Shown one piece after another: positions 46,696-56,489 of a DNA stretch of 64,000 bases (the first letter of the stretch is position 1; every line of letters starts with the position of its first letter). Position numbers and translations under genes: made by a program. The notes below the pieces were generated by a model. The model was given only the letters and a program-made list of their open reading frames with translations, searched no databases and was not told where the DNA came from. Source of the DNA: Bacteroidales bacterium (GTDB lineage: Bacteria; Bacteroidota; Bacteroidia; Bacteroidales; Marinilabiliaceae); the NCBI GenBank assembly GCA_017539645.1, contig JAFYCM010000048.1:1-64000 (forward strand), read 5' to 3'.

Positions 46696-47931
46696 ATGAA
46701 ATTCGACGCGCTGAATCTTGACGCACGGCTGCAGGACAACATTAGTAGTCTCGACTATCGGCGTATGACCGATATTCAATACAAAGCGTTCAAACCTATA
46801 ATGCAAAAAGATGACGTCTTGGCTGTAGCCCAAACAGGCACAGGCAAGACGGCCGCTTTTGGCATACCTACTATTCAGCGACTGTTGGAAAAGCCACAAA
46901 AACACCAATCATACGTAGTACGCTGTGTAGTTATGGAACCAACGCACGAACTCGCTCATCAAGTTGGCGATGTGCTGAAATCACTTTCGAAGAATACCTA
47001 CATAAACACTTGCGCCATTTATGGAGGCGTAAACCAAGACGAACAAATAGAAAATCTCAAACGCGGAACCGACATAATAGTTGCCACTCCAGGACGATTA
47101 TTCGACCTATCGGCTCAAGGATATTTAGATGTTAGCTCATGCGAAATACTTATACTCGACGAAGCCGACCAAATGCTTGCACTCGGTTTTTTCAAAGATA
47201 TAAAGCAATTATGCGCAAGATTGCCTAAACATCGTCAGACACTATTCTTTTCGGCTACCATCAATCCAGAGATAAAGAAGTTGGCTTATTCTCTTGTAGT
47301 AAAGCCCGTCAACATACGTATTTCGCCAAAGAATGCAGTGGCAAAGAACGTCACTCATGCCGTATTGAAGGTGAGCATGGACGAGAAGCGTTTCTACCTT
47401 GAGCGCATTCGTCACGAAAATCCCGATGCTTCCATTATGGTTTTCGTACGTACGCGCGTTAGAGCCGAACGTGTGGCAGCAGCCATGAAGCGCGTTGGTA
47501 TTGATGCCGTAAATATTCATGGCGACAAGAGCCAGAAGGAACGAAATGCCGCTTTGGAAACTTTCCGAAAGCATGAAGTAACTATGCTTATAGCTACCGA
47601 TGTGAGTGCTCGCGGCATAGATATTCCGCATGTCAACTACGTTGTCAACTACGATGTGCCCGATGTGGTGGAGAACTACGTACACCGCGTTGGTAGAACA
47701 GGCCGCGGAATGGACAAAGGCTATGCATTGACATTTTGCGCACCCGAAGAGGAAAAACTCTTAGCCGACGTAGAAAAGTATTTAGGAGGAAAAATAGATG
47801 AAATGAAGATGAGCCGCGAAGATCGCGAAGCCACAATAGACTTTTCGGAAGAAGCGTCGGACGATTGGAAATCACTCATCGATAAAGAGATTAGCAAGGA
47901 AGAGAAGCGAAAAGGCAAAAGAAAGTGTTAA
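46696..47931 (+). CDS. DEAD-box RNA helicase
   Basis: The 411-residue product shows motifs I (AQTGTGKT, 45-52), Ia (PTHELAHQ), Ib (TPGR), II (LDEADQML), III (SAT), V (ARGIDIP) and VI (HRVGRTGRG), then a short Lys/Arg-rich tail (KEEKRKGKRKC). It resembles RhlE/DeaD-type helicases that remodel RNA during ribosome assembly or decay. It follows the PfkB gene by 3 bp and is followed by ftsX after 70 bp. Confidence 0.95.
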   Translation: MKFDALNLDARLQDNISSLDYRRMTDIQYKAFKPIMQKDDVLAVAQTGTGKTAAFGIPTIQRLLEKPQKHQSYVVRCVVMEPTHELAHQVGDVLKSLSKNTYINTCAIYGGVNQDEQIENLKRGTDIIVATPGRLFDLSAQGYLDVSSCEILILDEADQMLALGFFKDIKQLCARLPKHRQTLFFSATINPEIKKLAYSLVVKPVNIRISPKNAVAKNVTHAVLKVSMDEKRFYLERIRHENPDASIMVFVRTRVRAERVAAAMKRVGIDAVNIHGDKSQKERNAALETFRKHEVTMLIATDVSARGIDIPHVNYVVNYDVPDVVENYVHRVGRTGRGMDKGYALTFCAPEEEKLLADVEKYLGGKIDEMKMSREDREATIDFSEEASDDWKSLIDKEISKEEKRKGKRKC

Positions 47932-48001
47932 TTACTGTTAATATTAACTTTTACAGAGCTTTCGAATATATTTTTGAAGTTTTTGAAAATTTTAGTGAGT
48001 C

Positions 48002-48877
48002 ATGTCGAAAAAGTCACAAGCTACAGCAAGGAAATTACGTAGTTCATACGTCACAACAACAATTAGCATTTCGCTTGTTCTTTTATTATTAGGGATCATT
48101 GGCTTACTACTGCTCAACACAGGCCGACTTACATCGTACGTAAAAGAAAACTTAGGCCTCACCGTGCTTCTCAACGATGACGCTCGCGAAGCCGAAATTC
48201 GCAAAATAGAGAAATCGCTTTCCGTTTCATCAATAGTAAAATCGGTAGAATACATCGACAAAGAGCAAGCAGCCGAAATACTACAACAAGATTTGGGCGA
48301 AGATTTTATCAGTTTTCTTGGCTACAATCCGCTGCCATCGTCGCTCGAAGTGAAGATGTATGCAGAGTATGCAACGCCAGAGAGCATGGAACAAATGAAA
48401 AAACTAATTCTCGACTTTCCTGAAGTGAAAGAAGTACACTATCAGAAAGACATGGTTAGCCTCATACACGAGAATGTTAGCAAAATATCGGCAGTCCTAT
48501 TAGCCTTCGCCGCACTGATGATGATAATGGCTATATCGCTAATAAACAACACTGTGCGCTTGATGGTATACTCGAAACGCTTCCTCATACATACAATGCA
48601 GCTTGTGGGTGCAACAAACTCTTTCGTTCGTCGACCATTCATAAGCACGAGCATAATACAAGGACTTACAGGCGGATTAATAGCTAACTTGCTACTTTCA
48701 GCTATCATATACATTTCGGCGCGTGAACTCGATGGCGTAATAAGTTTTTCAAATATCTACGTCATCTCTCTTCTCTTTGCTGGTGTGTTTGCCGTGGGCA
48801 TAATAATTACACTTTTATCGACTACGGTATCGGTCAACCGTTATCTAAACGTCAGAACTGCAGACTTATACGTATAA
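48002..48877 (+). CDS. ftsX: Cell-division ABC permease FtsX
   Basis: The 291-residue product has a cytoplasmic start, a first helix (ISLVLLLLGIIGLLLLN), a periplasmic FtsX extracellular domain (ENLGLTVLLNDDAREAE...VEYIDKEQAAEILQQDLGEDFISFLGYNPLPSSLEV) and three C-terminal helices. With FtsE it activates peptidoglycan hydrolases at the septum; in Bacteroidota the partners are often EnvC-like proteins, one of which is partly encoded at 63643-64000. ftsE is not in the window. First gene of ftsX-DUF3098-uppP-truB-queA. Confidence 0.95.
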   Translation: MSKKSQATARKLRSSYVTTTISISLVLLLLGIIGLLLLNTGRLTSYVKENLGLTVLLNDDAREAEIRKIEKSLSVSSIVKSVEYIDKEQAAEILQQDLGEDFISFLGYNPLPSSLEVKMYAEYATPESMEQMKKLILDFPEVKEVHYQKDMVSLIHENVSKISAVLLAFAALMMIMAISLINNTVRLMVYSKRFLIHTMQLVGATNSFVRRPFISTSIIQGLTGGLIANLLLSAIIYISARELDGVISFSNIYVISLLFAGVFAVGIIITLLSTTVSVNRYLNVRTADLYV

Positions 48878-48904
48878 TTATATTCATAAATAAAGATTGA
48901 GAAA

Positions 48905-49192
48905 ATGGCCAAAAATCTCAAAAAAGAAAACTCTTCTAATTTCGATTTTGCCTTAGGCAAACAAAACTATGTGTTGCTAAGCATAGGATTTGCCATCATT
49001 GTTTTGGGTTTCATACTTATGGCAGGAGGTGGCTCTGAGGACCCAAATGTATTCAACGATGATATTTACAGTTTTCGTCGCATAACAGTAGCACCAATAA
49101 TTGTATTGATAGGCTTTTTGTTTGAAATATACGCCATCATGAAGCGTACGAACGACGATAAACAAAACGACGTAGCTGCAAACGAAAAATAA
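48905..49192 (+). CDS. DUF3098 membrane protein
   Basis: This 95-residue protein has a polar N terminus (KENSSNFDFALGKQNYVLLSIGFAIIVLGFILMAGGG) and a second helix (APIIVLIGFLFEIYAIM). The N-terminal motif and place between ftsX and uppP match the DUF3098 family, conserved in Bacteroidota. Its stop abuts the uppP start. Function unknown, presumably linked to envelope growth. Confidence 0.9.
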   Translation: MAKNLKKENSSNFDFALGKQNYVLLSIGFAIIVLGFILMAGGGSEDPNVFNDDIYSFRRITVAPIIVLIGFLFEIYAIMKRTNDDKQNDVAANEK

Positions 49193-49990
49193 ATGAACAA
49201 TCTTGAAGCTATAATCCTTGGCATACTACAAGGATTAACAGAATATTTACCCGTAAGTAGCAGCGGTCACTTAGTAATTGGCTCTACCCTATTCGGCATT
49301 GAAGGAGAAAACAATCTCACATTCACCATTGTAGTTCATGTTGCTACGGTGCTTAGCACGTTGGTGATTCTGCGCAAAGAGATTTGGCAACTGCTAAAAG
49401 GAATCTTCTGCAAAGAGTGGAACAACGATAAAGAGTATGCATTAAGCATAATTATATCTATGATACCAATAGCAATTGTTGGTTTACTATTCAAAGATGT
49501 GATAGAAGACATTTTTGGCGAAGGTCTGACAATCGTAGGTATAATGCTTCTTGTTACAGCGACGCTTCTCACATTTGCCTATTATGCAAAACCACGCAAC
49601 AAAGAAAAAATCAGCTTCTTAGATGCTTTCATCATTGGTATAGCACAAGCTATAGCTGTAATGCCTGGACTTTCACGCTCAGGCTCAACTATAGCTACAG
49701 GTTTGATTCTTGGCAACAAAAAAGAGAACCTCGCACAATTCTCATTCCTGATGGTTATTCCACCGATAGTTGGTGAAGCGCTTCTCGACACGCTCAAAGC
49801 CGTAGGCGAAGGCACAGAGGCTGCATTCGGCAGCATCTCACTAATGCCACTTTTGCTCGGCTTCGTGGCAGCATTCGTGTCAGGCTGCTTTGCTTGTAAA
49901 TGGATGATTAACATCGTGAAACGTGGCAAGCTGATTTACTTCGCTATTTATTGCGCTATTGTTGGAACGCTTTCACTAATTCTTGCGTAG
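49193..49990 (+). CDS. uppP: Undecaprenyl-diphosphatase
   Basis: The 265-residue polytopic protein has both catalytic blocks, [17 protein letters not shown] (12-28, Glu17) and [13 protein letters not shown] (near 155). It recycles undecaprenyl diphosphate, the carrier for peptidoglycan and surface glycans (the BacA/UppP family). It abuts DUF3098 upstream, and truB starts 8 bp downstream. Confidence 0.96.
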   Translation: MNNLEAIILGILQGLTEYLPVSSSGHLVIGSTLFGIEGENNLTFTIVVHVATVLSTLVILRKEIWQLLKGIFCKEWNNDKEYALSIIISMIPIAIVGLLFKDVIEDIFGEGLTIVGIMLLVTATLLTFAYYAKPRNKEKISFLDAFIIGIAQAIAVMPGLSRSGSTIATGLILGNKKENLAQFSFLMVIPPIVGEALLDTLKAVGEGTEAAFGSISLMPLLLGFVAAFVSGCFACKWMINIVKRGKLIYFAIYCAIVGTLSLILA

Positions 49991-49998
49991 AAAGGAAA

Positions 49999-50727
49999 AT
50001 GAATTTCATAGAAGGCGAAGTATTATATATAGATAAACCGCTGAAATGGACCTCTTTCGACGTCGTCAACAAAGTGCGATTGATGTTTCGAAAGCACCTC
50101 GGCATAAAGAAGATAAAGGTCGGCCACGCTGGCACTTTGGATCCTTTGGCCACTGGACTTGTGATAGTCTGCACAGGACGAAGCACAAAGAAGATTGAGC
50201 AGTTGATGAACCACGATAAGGAGTATATAGCCACCATAAAACTTGGGCAAACTACTCCATCGTTCGACCTCGAAACTGAAATCGATAATGAGTATCCAAC
50301 TGAACATATAACGAGAGAGATGGTAGAAAACGTCATAAATAGCCATTTTTTAGGCGAAATAGACCAAATACCACCATTATACTCGGCCATACGTATTGAT
50401 GGAAAAAGAGCCTACGAACACGCCCGAAAAGGAAATAATGACGTAGAACTGAAAAGTCGAAAAATAAATATTTACGATATGAGCATCGTAAACTACGACT
50501 TTCCATCGGTAACAATAAAGATAAACTGCAGCAAAGGAACGTACATACGCTCCATAGCACGCGACTTGGGCAAAGCTCTTAACAGCGGAGCTCACCTCAC
50601 CGAACTTCGCCGTACGAAAGTTGGCGATATTTCTATCGAGCAAGCTATTACGATTGACGATGTAGAAACGCTCGTAAAGCAGGAAGCTCAACAAAAAGAG
50701 AATTTAGAAACTATAAATAATCAATAA
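49999..50727 (+). CDS. truB: tRNA pseudouridine(55) synthase
   Basis: I use the ATG 49999 (242 residues, MNFIEGEVLYIDKP), preceded by AAAGGA, and not an upstream TTG that would overlap uppP. Catalytic Asp48 lies in VGHAGTLDPLATGL, with PPLYSAIRIDGKRAYEHARKG and SKGTYIRSIARDLG. It makes pseudouridine 55 in the T-loop of tRNAs. Within the ftsX-queA operon. Confidence 0.96.
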   Translation: MNFIEGEVLYIDKPLKWTSFDVVNKVRLMFRKHLGIKKIKVGHAGTLDPLATGLVIVCTGRSTKKIEQLMNHDKEYIATIKLGQTTPSFDLETEIDNEYPTEHITREMVENVINSHFLGEIDQIPPLYSAIRIDGKRAYEHARKGNNDVELKSRKINIYDMSIVNYDFPSVTIKINCSKGTYIRSIARDLGKALNSGAHLTELRRTKVGDISIEQAITIDDVETLVKQEAQQKENLETINNQ

Positions 50728-50730
50728 ACC

Positions 50731-51783
50731 ATGAAACTATCAGAGTTCGAATACGAATGCCCCGAAGATCTCATAGCTCAATACCCTATCGAGAATCGCG
50801 ACGAAGCACGTCTTATGGTGTTGCACAAAAAAACTGGCGAAATAGAACACCGCATTTTCAAAGACGTGATTGATTATTTTGATGAAAACGACGTAATGGT
50901 TTTGAACGACACAAAAGTCTTCCCTGCTCGTCTTTATGGCAACAAAGAGAAAACTGGCGCACAAATTGAAGTGTTCCTGCTTCGTGAACTTAACCACGAG
51001 CAACACCTCTGGGATGTGCTTGTTGACCCAGCTCGCAAAATACGTATTGGCAACAAACTCTATTTTGGCGAAGACAACCAAATGGTTGCCGAAGTTATCG
51101 ACAACACCACTTCACGTGGTAGAACACTCCGCTTCCTCTGCGATACCAACGACGAAGATTTCAAAAAAAATCTCTACGCTCTTGGACAGATGCCATTACC
51201 AGACTGCATTCATCGCGAACCTACTCCCGACGACGCCATATACTATCAAACAATTTTCGCTAAAAACGAAGGTGCTATTGCTGCTCCAACTGCTGGTTTA
51301 CACTTCAGCCGCGAACTTTTGAAACGTATGGAGATAAAAGGAATCAACAACGCTAAACTTACTCTCCACATTGGCTTGGGTAGCTTCCGCACGGTAGAGG
51401 TGGAAGACCTAACAAAACACAAGATGGATTCTGAGCAGATGTTTGTAGACGAAGAGGCTTGCAAGATTGTGAATGCCGCTAAAGATGGTAATCACCGCAT
51501 TTGCGCAGTTGGCAATACTTCACTACGCGCACTTGAAACAGCAGTTTCTACACTCGGTCACATCAAACCTTACGATGGTTGGACGAACAAATTCATATAT
51601 CCACCATACGACTTCCGTGTAGCTAACACAATGATTTCAAACTTCCAATTGCCACAATCTACCCTACTCATCTCGGTTTGTGCTTTTGGTGGTTATAAGA
51701 ATGTTATGAACGCTCACAACACCGCCGTAAAAGAGGGCTACAAATTTGGTCCATTCGGCGATGCTCTACTTATGGTAGACTAA
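50731..51783 (+). CDS. queA: S-adenosylmethionine:tRNA ribosyltransferase-isomerase
   Basis: The 350-residue product starts [20 protein letters not shown] and carries the QueA blocks [43 protein letters not shown] and [14 protein letters not shown]. It makes epoxyqueuosine in the wobble position of tRNAs for Asn, Asp, His and Tyr. It is the last gene of the cluster, 3 bp after truB and followed by a terminator. A substrate tRNA, tRNA-Asn(GTT), is encoded 5 kb away. Confidence 0.96.
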   Translation: MKLSEFEYECPEDLIAQYPIENRDEARLMVLHKKTGEIEHRIFKDVIDYFDENDVMVLNDTKVFPARLYGNKEKTGAQIEVFLLRELNHEQHLWDVLVDPARKIRIGNKLYFGEDNQMVAEVIDNTTSRGRTLRFLCDTNDEDFKKNLYALGQMPLPDCIHREPTPDDAIYYQTIFAKNEGAIAAPTAGLHFSRELLKRMEIKGINNAKLTLHIGLGSFRTVEVEDLTKHKMDSEQMFVDEEACKIVNAAKDGNHRICAVGNTSLRALETAVSTLGHIKPYDGWTNKFIYPPYDFRVANTMISNFQLPQSTLLISVCAFGGYKNVMNAHNTAVKEGYKFGPFGDALLMVD

Positions 51784-51802
51784 ATAATTACTGCTATAAT
51801 TA

Positions 51803-51839
51803 CCAATGGAGACTATTGAAAAATGGTCTCCATTTTTTG
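51803..51839 (+). terminator. Terminator after queA
   Basis: AATGGAGAC and GTCTCCATT pair around an 11-base loop and are followed by TTTTTG, 22 bp after the queA stop. Confidence 0.88.
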
Positions 51840-51904
51840 TTAGTTATGTACGCAACGAAAAGTTGAAAAGCAGAAATCCACCAACTTGTAATTTTTCTAT
51901 TTGT

Positions 51905-51989
51905 TGTCGGGGATTTGTAATCCACGACTATTGAATAGTGGATTTGAAATCCACATTTCACAGACGGCTGATTGCAAATCCGCCTGAAC
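51905..51989. repeat. Dispersed GCAAATCCGCCTGAAC repeat, long copy
   Basis: GTCGGGGATTTGTAATCC, then GTGGATTTGAAATCCACA, then GATTGCAAATCCGCCTGAAC. It parallels 14611-14700 block by block and ends immediately before the stop of the restriction-modification gene. Confidence 0.8.
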
Positions 51990-51990
51990 C

Positions 51991-54900
51991 TCACTCACCT
52001 TCCACAACCTTTATTTCTTCCTCGGTTAGGCCGTAAAGTTTATAGACCATGTTATCGATTGCGGCATCGGTGGTGTCGATTTGCGTTTTTAGCGCGACGC
52101 ATTCTGCTTTGTAGGCATTGAAGTATTCCTCGAGTTCGTCTTTCTGCATGAGCGAGAGTTTTATCTTTTGCTTCTCGAGCTCTTTTATAAACGCCTTGAA
52201 TTCGAGTGTGTAGAAGGTTTCGAGCGCTGCGGTGACTTTAGGCAGATTGTATGTCTCGGTTATGCGGTGTAGAAAACGACTCACTTTCTGCTGCAAATCA
52301 CTGTTCAATGTGAGCATTTTGTCGGCAAGGGCGGCAAGAGCGGCGGCATTGTCGTTCAACGATTCGGGCACAGGGAAATTCTCAAAATAGACTTTGCGGA
52401 TTTCACGTGTGCCGCCTAGCAGTTCAGGACAGTTGTACCAAATCCATAATTTACAGAGTTTTGAGTTGAAAATGGCAGTAAGAGCCTTCAAATCAAAACT
52501 GGCGTCGGTGGCGGTAATCATAAATGTCTTGTCGTTCCCGAAAAATCCCTTGTCATCGAAAATGAACGGAAATGCCGAAGTCATATTCGGATACATTATT
52601 TTTGGCTTCGAAAATTCCGCCAAATAATCGCAATTTCTTAAGTTATAAGGCGTTATGCCTTTATCAAATCTTTTTGCGAGTTTATCATAGAATTGGTTAA
52701 GGTGCATTTTTATTGCAGGAAAATCATCAATGTTAATTGGTTCAATTCCAGCACTTCTTACACCATTATGTGGGTTAATCAAGAATAAATCATCATTCGG
52801 CACCCACGCCTGAATGTCCCTTCCGCGTAGAAGCGGCTTTATCAGTTCCGCACTTTTGGCATCTTCAGCAATAAGGCGGCTGCGTGTTTCACCATCAATG
52901 AAAAAAGCATCGTTGAAACCTGTCAAAATTCCACGATAAATGGCTATGGGCAAGTCTTTCAATGGTTTTCCTTGCTGCATTCTGTTCAAAACGGCAGTGT
53001 GAGCGGCAGAACGGATTATCCACGGCTCTTCGCTAAATTCTTTGCTGTCAAATTTTTGCAATGCAGAAGTAACTTCAGTCATGAAATTGCCGTGATATGT
53101 TTTTTGGTTCAAAGAAAGAGCTAATACGTCGTTCTTTACTTCAGATTTTCGAGTTATAAAGATGCAAACTATAGTTGCTGCATCTTGAAAAAACTGTATA
53201 TCTCCGAAGTTTAGAATCTGTTGCAACGATGTTTTTGATAAGAATCTGCGAAGCTCTTTTCCATAATCGACAATCATCCATTTGTTTGGCATAATGAACG
53301 ATTGCAAACCGTTAGGTTTTAGCAGATTATAGCCTCGCTCTGTAAACAGGCAATACAAATCGCCGCTTTTGTTGTAGCTCTCGTAGCCACATTGAGCATA
53401 TACATCACTCATAGCGCCCATCGACTGCAATTGCACATACGGCGGATTTCCAATCACCACATCGAAGCCGCCGCGCTCGAAGACCTGCGGAAACTCCTTC
53501 GCCCAATCGAAAGCCTTGTCACCAGCCACTTCTGGGTCGGCTATCAGTGAGTTGCCGCACTTGATGTTTTTGTTGAGCGAGTTAAGTTTGCGGTTGGGCT
53601 TAGCGGTTCGCAGCCACAGCGCGAGTTTGGCAATCTCTACACTCTCCTCGTTTATATCCACGCCGAAGAGGTTGTTTTCGAGGATAGAATTCTCGATGTT
53701 CGGAAAGACAAAGTCGGAGCCAGTAATCTTAGCATCCATCTCGTCGATAAGGTGGTGCTCTCCAATAAGGAACTGAAGAGCAGCATTGAGGAATGCGCCC
53801 GAGCCGCACGCGGGGTCGCAGATGCTTATGCCGAGCAGCCACTCGCGGTAGGCGTTGAGTTTGTCGATGAGCGCCTTCTTGGTGTCGTGGCGGCGGTTAC
53901 GGTCGGAGAAATATTCACTTTCATCAATGCCCAACTCCGCTTTTTTCTCGGTACACAGACGCCCAACGGTGTTCTCAACTATGTATTTGGTGATATATTG
54001 CGGAGTGTAGAACACGCCATCGCGCTTGCGCTTGGTGGTGGTAGAGACGTTGCGCGCAACGTCTCTACTTGCCGATTGCATAGCAACATTTTCGATTTCG
54101 TTTAGCGAATTTTCGAATATGTGACCAAGGATATTTACATCGACTTCGCTTTTGTAGTCGTAGTCGGCCAAGCGGCGCGTATGCGTAGCCAACACATCGT
54201 CGCTAATGGTGAGGTTGTCGAGCACCTCGTCTGGCTTGAAGAGTCCGCCGTTGTACGCAAAAATCTCAATATCCTTGCCTTTGTAACCTGTGTCTAAGTA
54301 GCCGAAATACTTCTTGATACGGTTGTAGAGAGGCACGTACGCATCGAGTTCAGATAGCTTTTCCCAATCGGCAATGATTTTCACCATTGTGTTTGGCTGC
54401 AGCAAACCGCTATCCTCTGCAAAGAATATGAAGAGCAGGCGGTCGAGCAGTTTCTGTGTCTTTTTGTATAGTTCTACAGTAGATACATTACACGCGTCAC
54501 CGCAGTTATTCTTACAAATATCATCAAACAGAACTTGCTTGAACGTAGAGTAGTCGCGATACAGCGCATTAGTGATTGCATCTTCGCTACTTACGCTTTC
54601 GGTTTTGATGCGTTTAGGCAGATTAGCAGCAATGTTTTCGTAAGCAAGACAAAGCCAAAGCATGCGGAACTCATCTTCGGTGAGGTGGAAGAGGTCGAAC
54701 TCGATGCACTCAACAGCATTTTCGATATAGAAGCGCAGTTTCTCAAAGTTAGAAATGACAACATAGACTGCGTTTTTGTTCTGATTCTTGTAGCCAAAGG
54801 CTTGTTGCTCAATCTTGCTGAGGTCGGTGGTTTTGTGGTCTTTGAGTTCTATCACGCCCACAACTTTTTCGTCGACGAGAATAGCGCCATCGGCTTTTTT

Positions 54901-55149
54901 CGAGTTTGTCTCGTTTTTCTGCTCTGTGATTAGGTTGTAGTTGGGCGAAGGATTTAGTGTGTAGCCAAGAACCTTGACGAATAGTTCGCGCAAGAAGCCT
55001 TCTTGAAATTGCTCTTCTTTGCTCTGACGGATATTTATCTGAATATCAGCGTTCAGAAAGTAGCTTTTGTATTGGCTCCACGCCTGCGCTATGGTCTCTT
55101 CTGAAAGCGCAGATATGTATTTCTTGACGATGTTTTTCTGAAACAACAT
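51991..55149 (-). CDS. Single-chain restriction-modification enzyme (type IIG-like)
   Basis: This 1052-residue protein combines three activities in one chain. An N-terminal nuclease-like region has Asp87, Glu101 and Lys103 in ADGAIL...VIELK, a PD-(D/E)xK pattern. The gamma-class N6-adenine methylase has motif I near 443 (ICDPACGSGAFLNAAL) and motif IV near 565 (VIGNPPYVQLQS). A C-terminal target-recognition region of the TaqI/Eco57I type ends around FENFPVPE, followed by a helical tail. It cuts foreign DNA and marks self. A 28-base perfect palindrome (54041-54068) lies in frame at residues 361-370, between the helical linker and the KRKRDGVFYTPQYITKYIVE block, without breaking the frame. It stands alone, with repeats on both sides, and the surroundings look like a transferred island. 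Confidence 0.88.
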   Translation of the reverse strand: MLFQKNIVKKYISALSEETIAQAWSQYKSYFLNADIQINIRQSKEEQFQEGFLRELFVKVLGYTLNPSPNYNLITEQKNETNSKKADGAILVDEKVVGVIELKDHKTTDLSKIEQQAFGYKNQNKNAVYVVISNFEKLRFYIENAVECIEFDLFHLTEDEFRMLWLCLAYENIAANLPKRIKTESVSSEDAITNALYRDYSTFKQVLFDDICKNNCGDACNVSTVELYKKTQKLLDRLLFIFFAEDSGLLQPNTMVKIIADWEKLSELDAYVPLYNRIKKYFGYLDTGYKGKDIEIFAYNGGLFKPDEVLDNLTISDDVLATHTRRLADYDYKSEVDVNILGHIFENSLNEIENVAMQSASRDVARNVSTTTKRKRDGVFYTPQYITKYIVENTVGRLCTEKKAELGIDESEYFSDRNRRHDTKKALIDKLNAYREWLLGISICDPACGSGAFLNAALQFLIGEHHLIDEMDAKITGSDFVFPNIENSILENNLFGVDINEESVEIAKLALWLRTAKPNRKLNSLNKNIKCGNSLIADPEVAGDKAFDWAKEFPQVFERGGFDVVIGNPPYVQLQSMGAMSDVYAQCGYESYNKSGDLYCLFTERGYNLLKPNGLQSFIMPNKWMIVDYGKELRRFLSKTSLQQILNFGDIQFFQDAATIVCIFITRKSEVKNDVLALSLNQKTYHGNFMTEVTSALQKFDSKEFSEEPWIIRSAAHTAVLNRMQQGKPLKDLPIAIYRGILTGFNDAFFIDGETRSRLIAEDAKSAELIKPLLRGRDIQAWVPNDDLFLINPHNGVRSAGIEPINIDDFPAIKMHLNQFYDKLAKRFDKGITPYNLRNCDYLAEFSKPKIMYPNMTSAFPFIFDDKGFFGNDKTFMITATDASFDLKALTAIFNSKLCKLWIWYNCPELLGGTREIRKVYFENFPVPESLNDNAAALAALADKMLTLNSDLQQKVSRFLHRITETYNLPKVTAALETFYTLEFKAFIKELEKQKIKLSLMQKDELEEYFNAYKAECVALKTQIDTTDAAIDNMVYKLYGLTEEEIKVVEGE
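54041..54068. repeat. Perfect 28-base palindrome inside the restriction-methylase gene
   Basis: GTAGAGACGTTGCG followed by its exact reverse complement. It belongs to the GAGACG/CGTCTC family otherwise found here between genes. In the protein it yields SRDVARNVST (residues 361-370), a segment that looks foreign in the linker preceding the conserved methylase start. Confidence 0.9.
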
Positions 55150-55254
55150 AGATTGTATGGTTTTGTAATTCGAAGCACTAAGATAAGTTTAGTTACGAAT
55201 AATGAGAATTGAGGAACACTTATGAAACTGATTTGCACAGATTTATTTACGCGA

Positions 55255-55312
55255 TTTGCTAAAGCCTGCAGGGCTGAAATAACACAGCCATGGGTGTGAA
55301 CCCATGGCTATC
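55255..55312. repeat. GCCATGGGT hairpin repeat
   Basis: A GCCTGCAGGGC near-palindrome (55264-55274) is followed by AGCCATGGGT-GTGA-ACCCATGGCT (55286-55309), a perfect 10-base stem. No gene fits in this spacer (55150-55358). I recall similar CCATGGGT...ACCCATGG elements in many other bacterial genomes. Confidence 0.65.
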
Positions 55313-55358
55313 AAATCGGCAAATTCATTTGTCGGGGATTACAACGAGCGCGCAAAAA

Positions 55359-55607
55359 TCACTCTTTCACCTCTTCAAAATCGACATATTCGCCGCCTAA
55401 CTTTTCAGAAAGAGTCTGGCCGTTTTTGTCTTTTTTGGGACGATAAGTAAAGTCGTTTTCTGATTTTTCTTCTGGTTGCGCACCAAAATTTTTGCTCATT
55501 CGCTTCAAAAACAACTTCAAAGCTAAAGGCATTACGAGGCGAAAAAGCAAACGTAATACGAAGAAAATCAGTAATAATGTAAATATGAGAGAAAAGAATT
55601 TTTCCAT
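55359..55607 (-). CDS. DUF4834 small membrane protein
   Basis: This 82-residue protein has an N-terminal hydrophobic stretch (FFSLIFTLLLIFFVLRLLFRLVMPLALKLFL) and a charged tail that includes ENDFTYRPKKDKNGQ and GEYVDFEEVKE, the hallmark end of DUF4834. Its gene closes the long minus-strand run, 5 bp after ispH. Function unknown; it occurs widely in Bacteroidota. Confidence 0.85.
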   Translation of the reverse strand: MEKFFSLIFTLLLIFFVLRLLFRLVMPLALKLFLKRMSKNFGAQPEEKSENDFTYRPKKDKNGQTLSEKLGGEYVDFEEVKE

Positions 55608-55612
55608 GAATC

Positions 55613-56476
55613 TTAGTTATTATAAATACGCTCTGCCTTCAGCTTAATATTCTGCATTAACCAAAGCGGAGTAGATGTTGCACCAAAGATACCAATTGAC
55701 GACGTTTCTGCTGGCATTTGAATATTATCTAAATCATCTTCCGTTGTAAGAAAAAACGAGTATTTATTGCTGTTTTTGGCTATTTCGAATAGCACTTTCG
55801 AATTGGAACTTTTGGCACCTCCAACGAAAAACAACACATCGTGCTCTTTTGCAAACTTACGCAGCTGATTAGCTCGACCTGCCATTTGAGTACAAATAGT
55901 ATTGTGAGCTATTACATCGCTTTGCGATTTACTTTTGATTGCCTCAATAAGTAGAGCGTATTGCTCGGGGTCTTTTGTAGTCTGTGCGAAAATTTCAATT
56001 GGTTTTGAAAAATCTATTTTATGAATGTCGTCAATAGTTTCTATAAGAATGCATTCATTGTTTGTCTGGCCTACAAGACCAATAACTTCCGCATGACCCT
56101 TCTTTCCAAATATTACAATCTGACCACCAGAAGTCTTCTGCTTTTCCCACGAACTACGTATGCGCTTTTGCAAGCTAAGCACCATCGGGCAAGTAGCATC
56201 AGTGAGCGTAAGTTTGCGCTCTTCAACAATAGCATAACTCGTAGGAGGCTCACCATGAGCACGAAACATAACATCAACATCTGAAAGTTTCTTCATATCG
56301 TCGACGCTAATAACCTTAAGTCCTTTTTGCTGAAGACGCTCTATCTCTCTCTCGTTATGAACAATATCGCCAATGCAATAGACGTTTTCTTTCTCAGCCA
56401 ATTTTAACTCGGCTGTATCTATAGCACGTCTTACACCGAAACAAAAACCGGACTCTTCATCAATAATAATATTCAT
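55613..56476 (-). CDS. ispH: 4-hydroxy-3-methylbut-2-enyl diphosphate reductase
   Basis: The 287-residue product has the three Cys ligands of the [4Fe-4S] cluster at Cys12 (GFCFGVRRAID), Cys96 (DATCPMV) and Cys195 (NTICTQ). It makes IPP and DMAPP in the last step of the MEP pathway. It also holds VMFRAHGEPP and VGGAKSSNS, typical of the family. In the minus-strand run it follows cmk by 13 bp. Confidence 0.96.
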   Translation of the reverse strand: MNIIIDEESGFCFGVRRAIDTAELKLAEKENVYCIGDIVHNEREIERLQQKGLKVISVDDMKKLSDVDVMFRAHGEPPTSYAIVEERKLTLTDATCPMVLSLQKRIRSSWEKQKTSGGQIVIFGKKGHAEVIGLVGQTNNECILIETIDDIHKIDFSKPIEIFAQTTKDPEQYALLIEAIKSKSQSDVIAHNTICTQMAGRANQLRKFAKEHDVLFFVGGAKSSNSKVLFEIAKNSNKYSFFLTTEDDLDNIQMPAETSSIGIFGATSTPLWLMQNIKLKAERIYNN

Positions 56477-56489
56477 AACTATCTGAATA

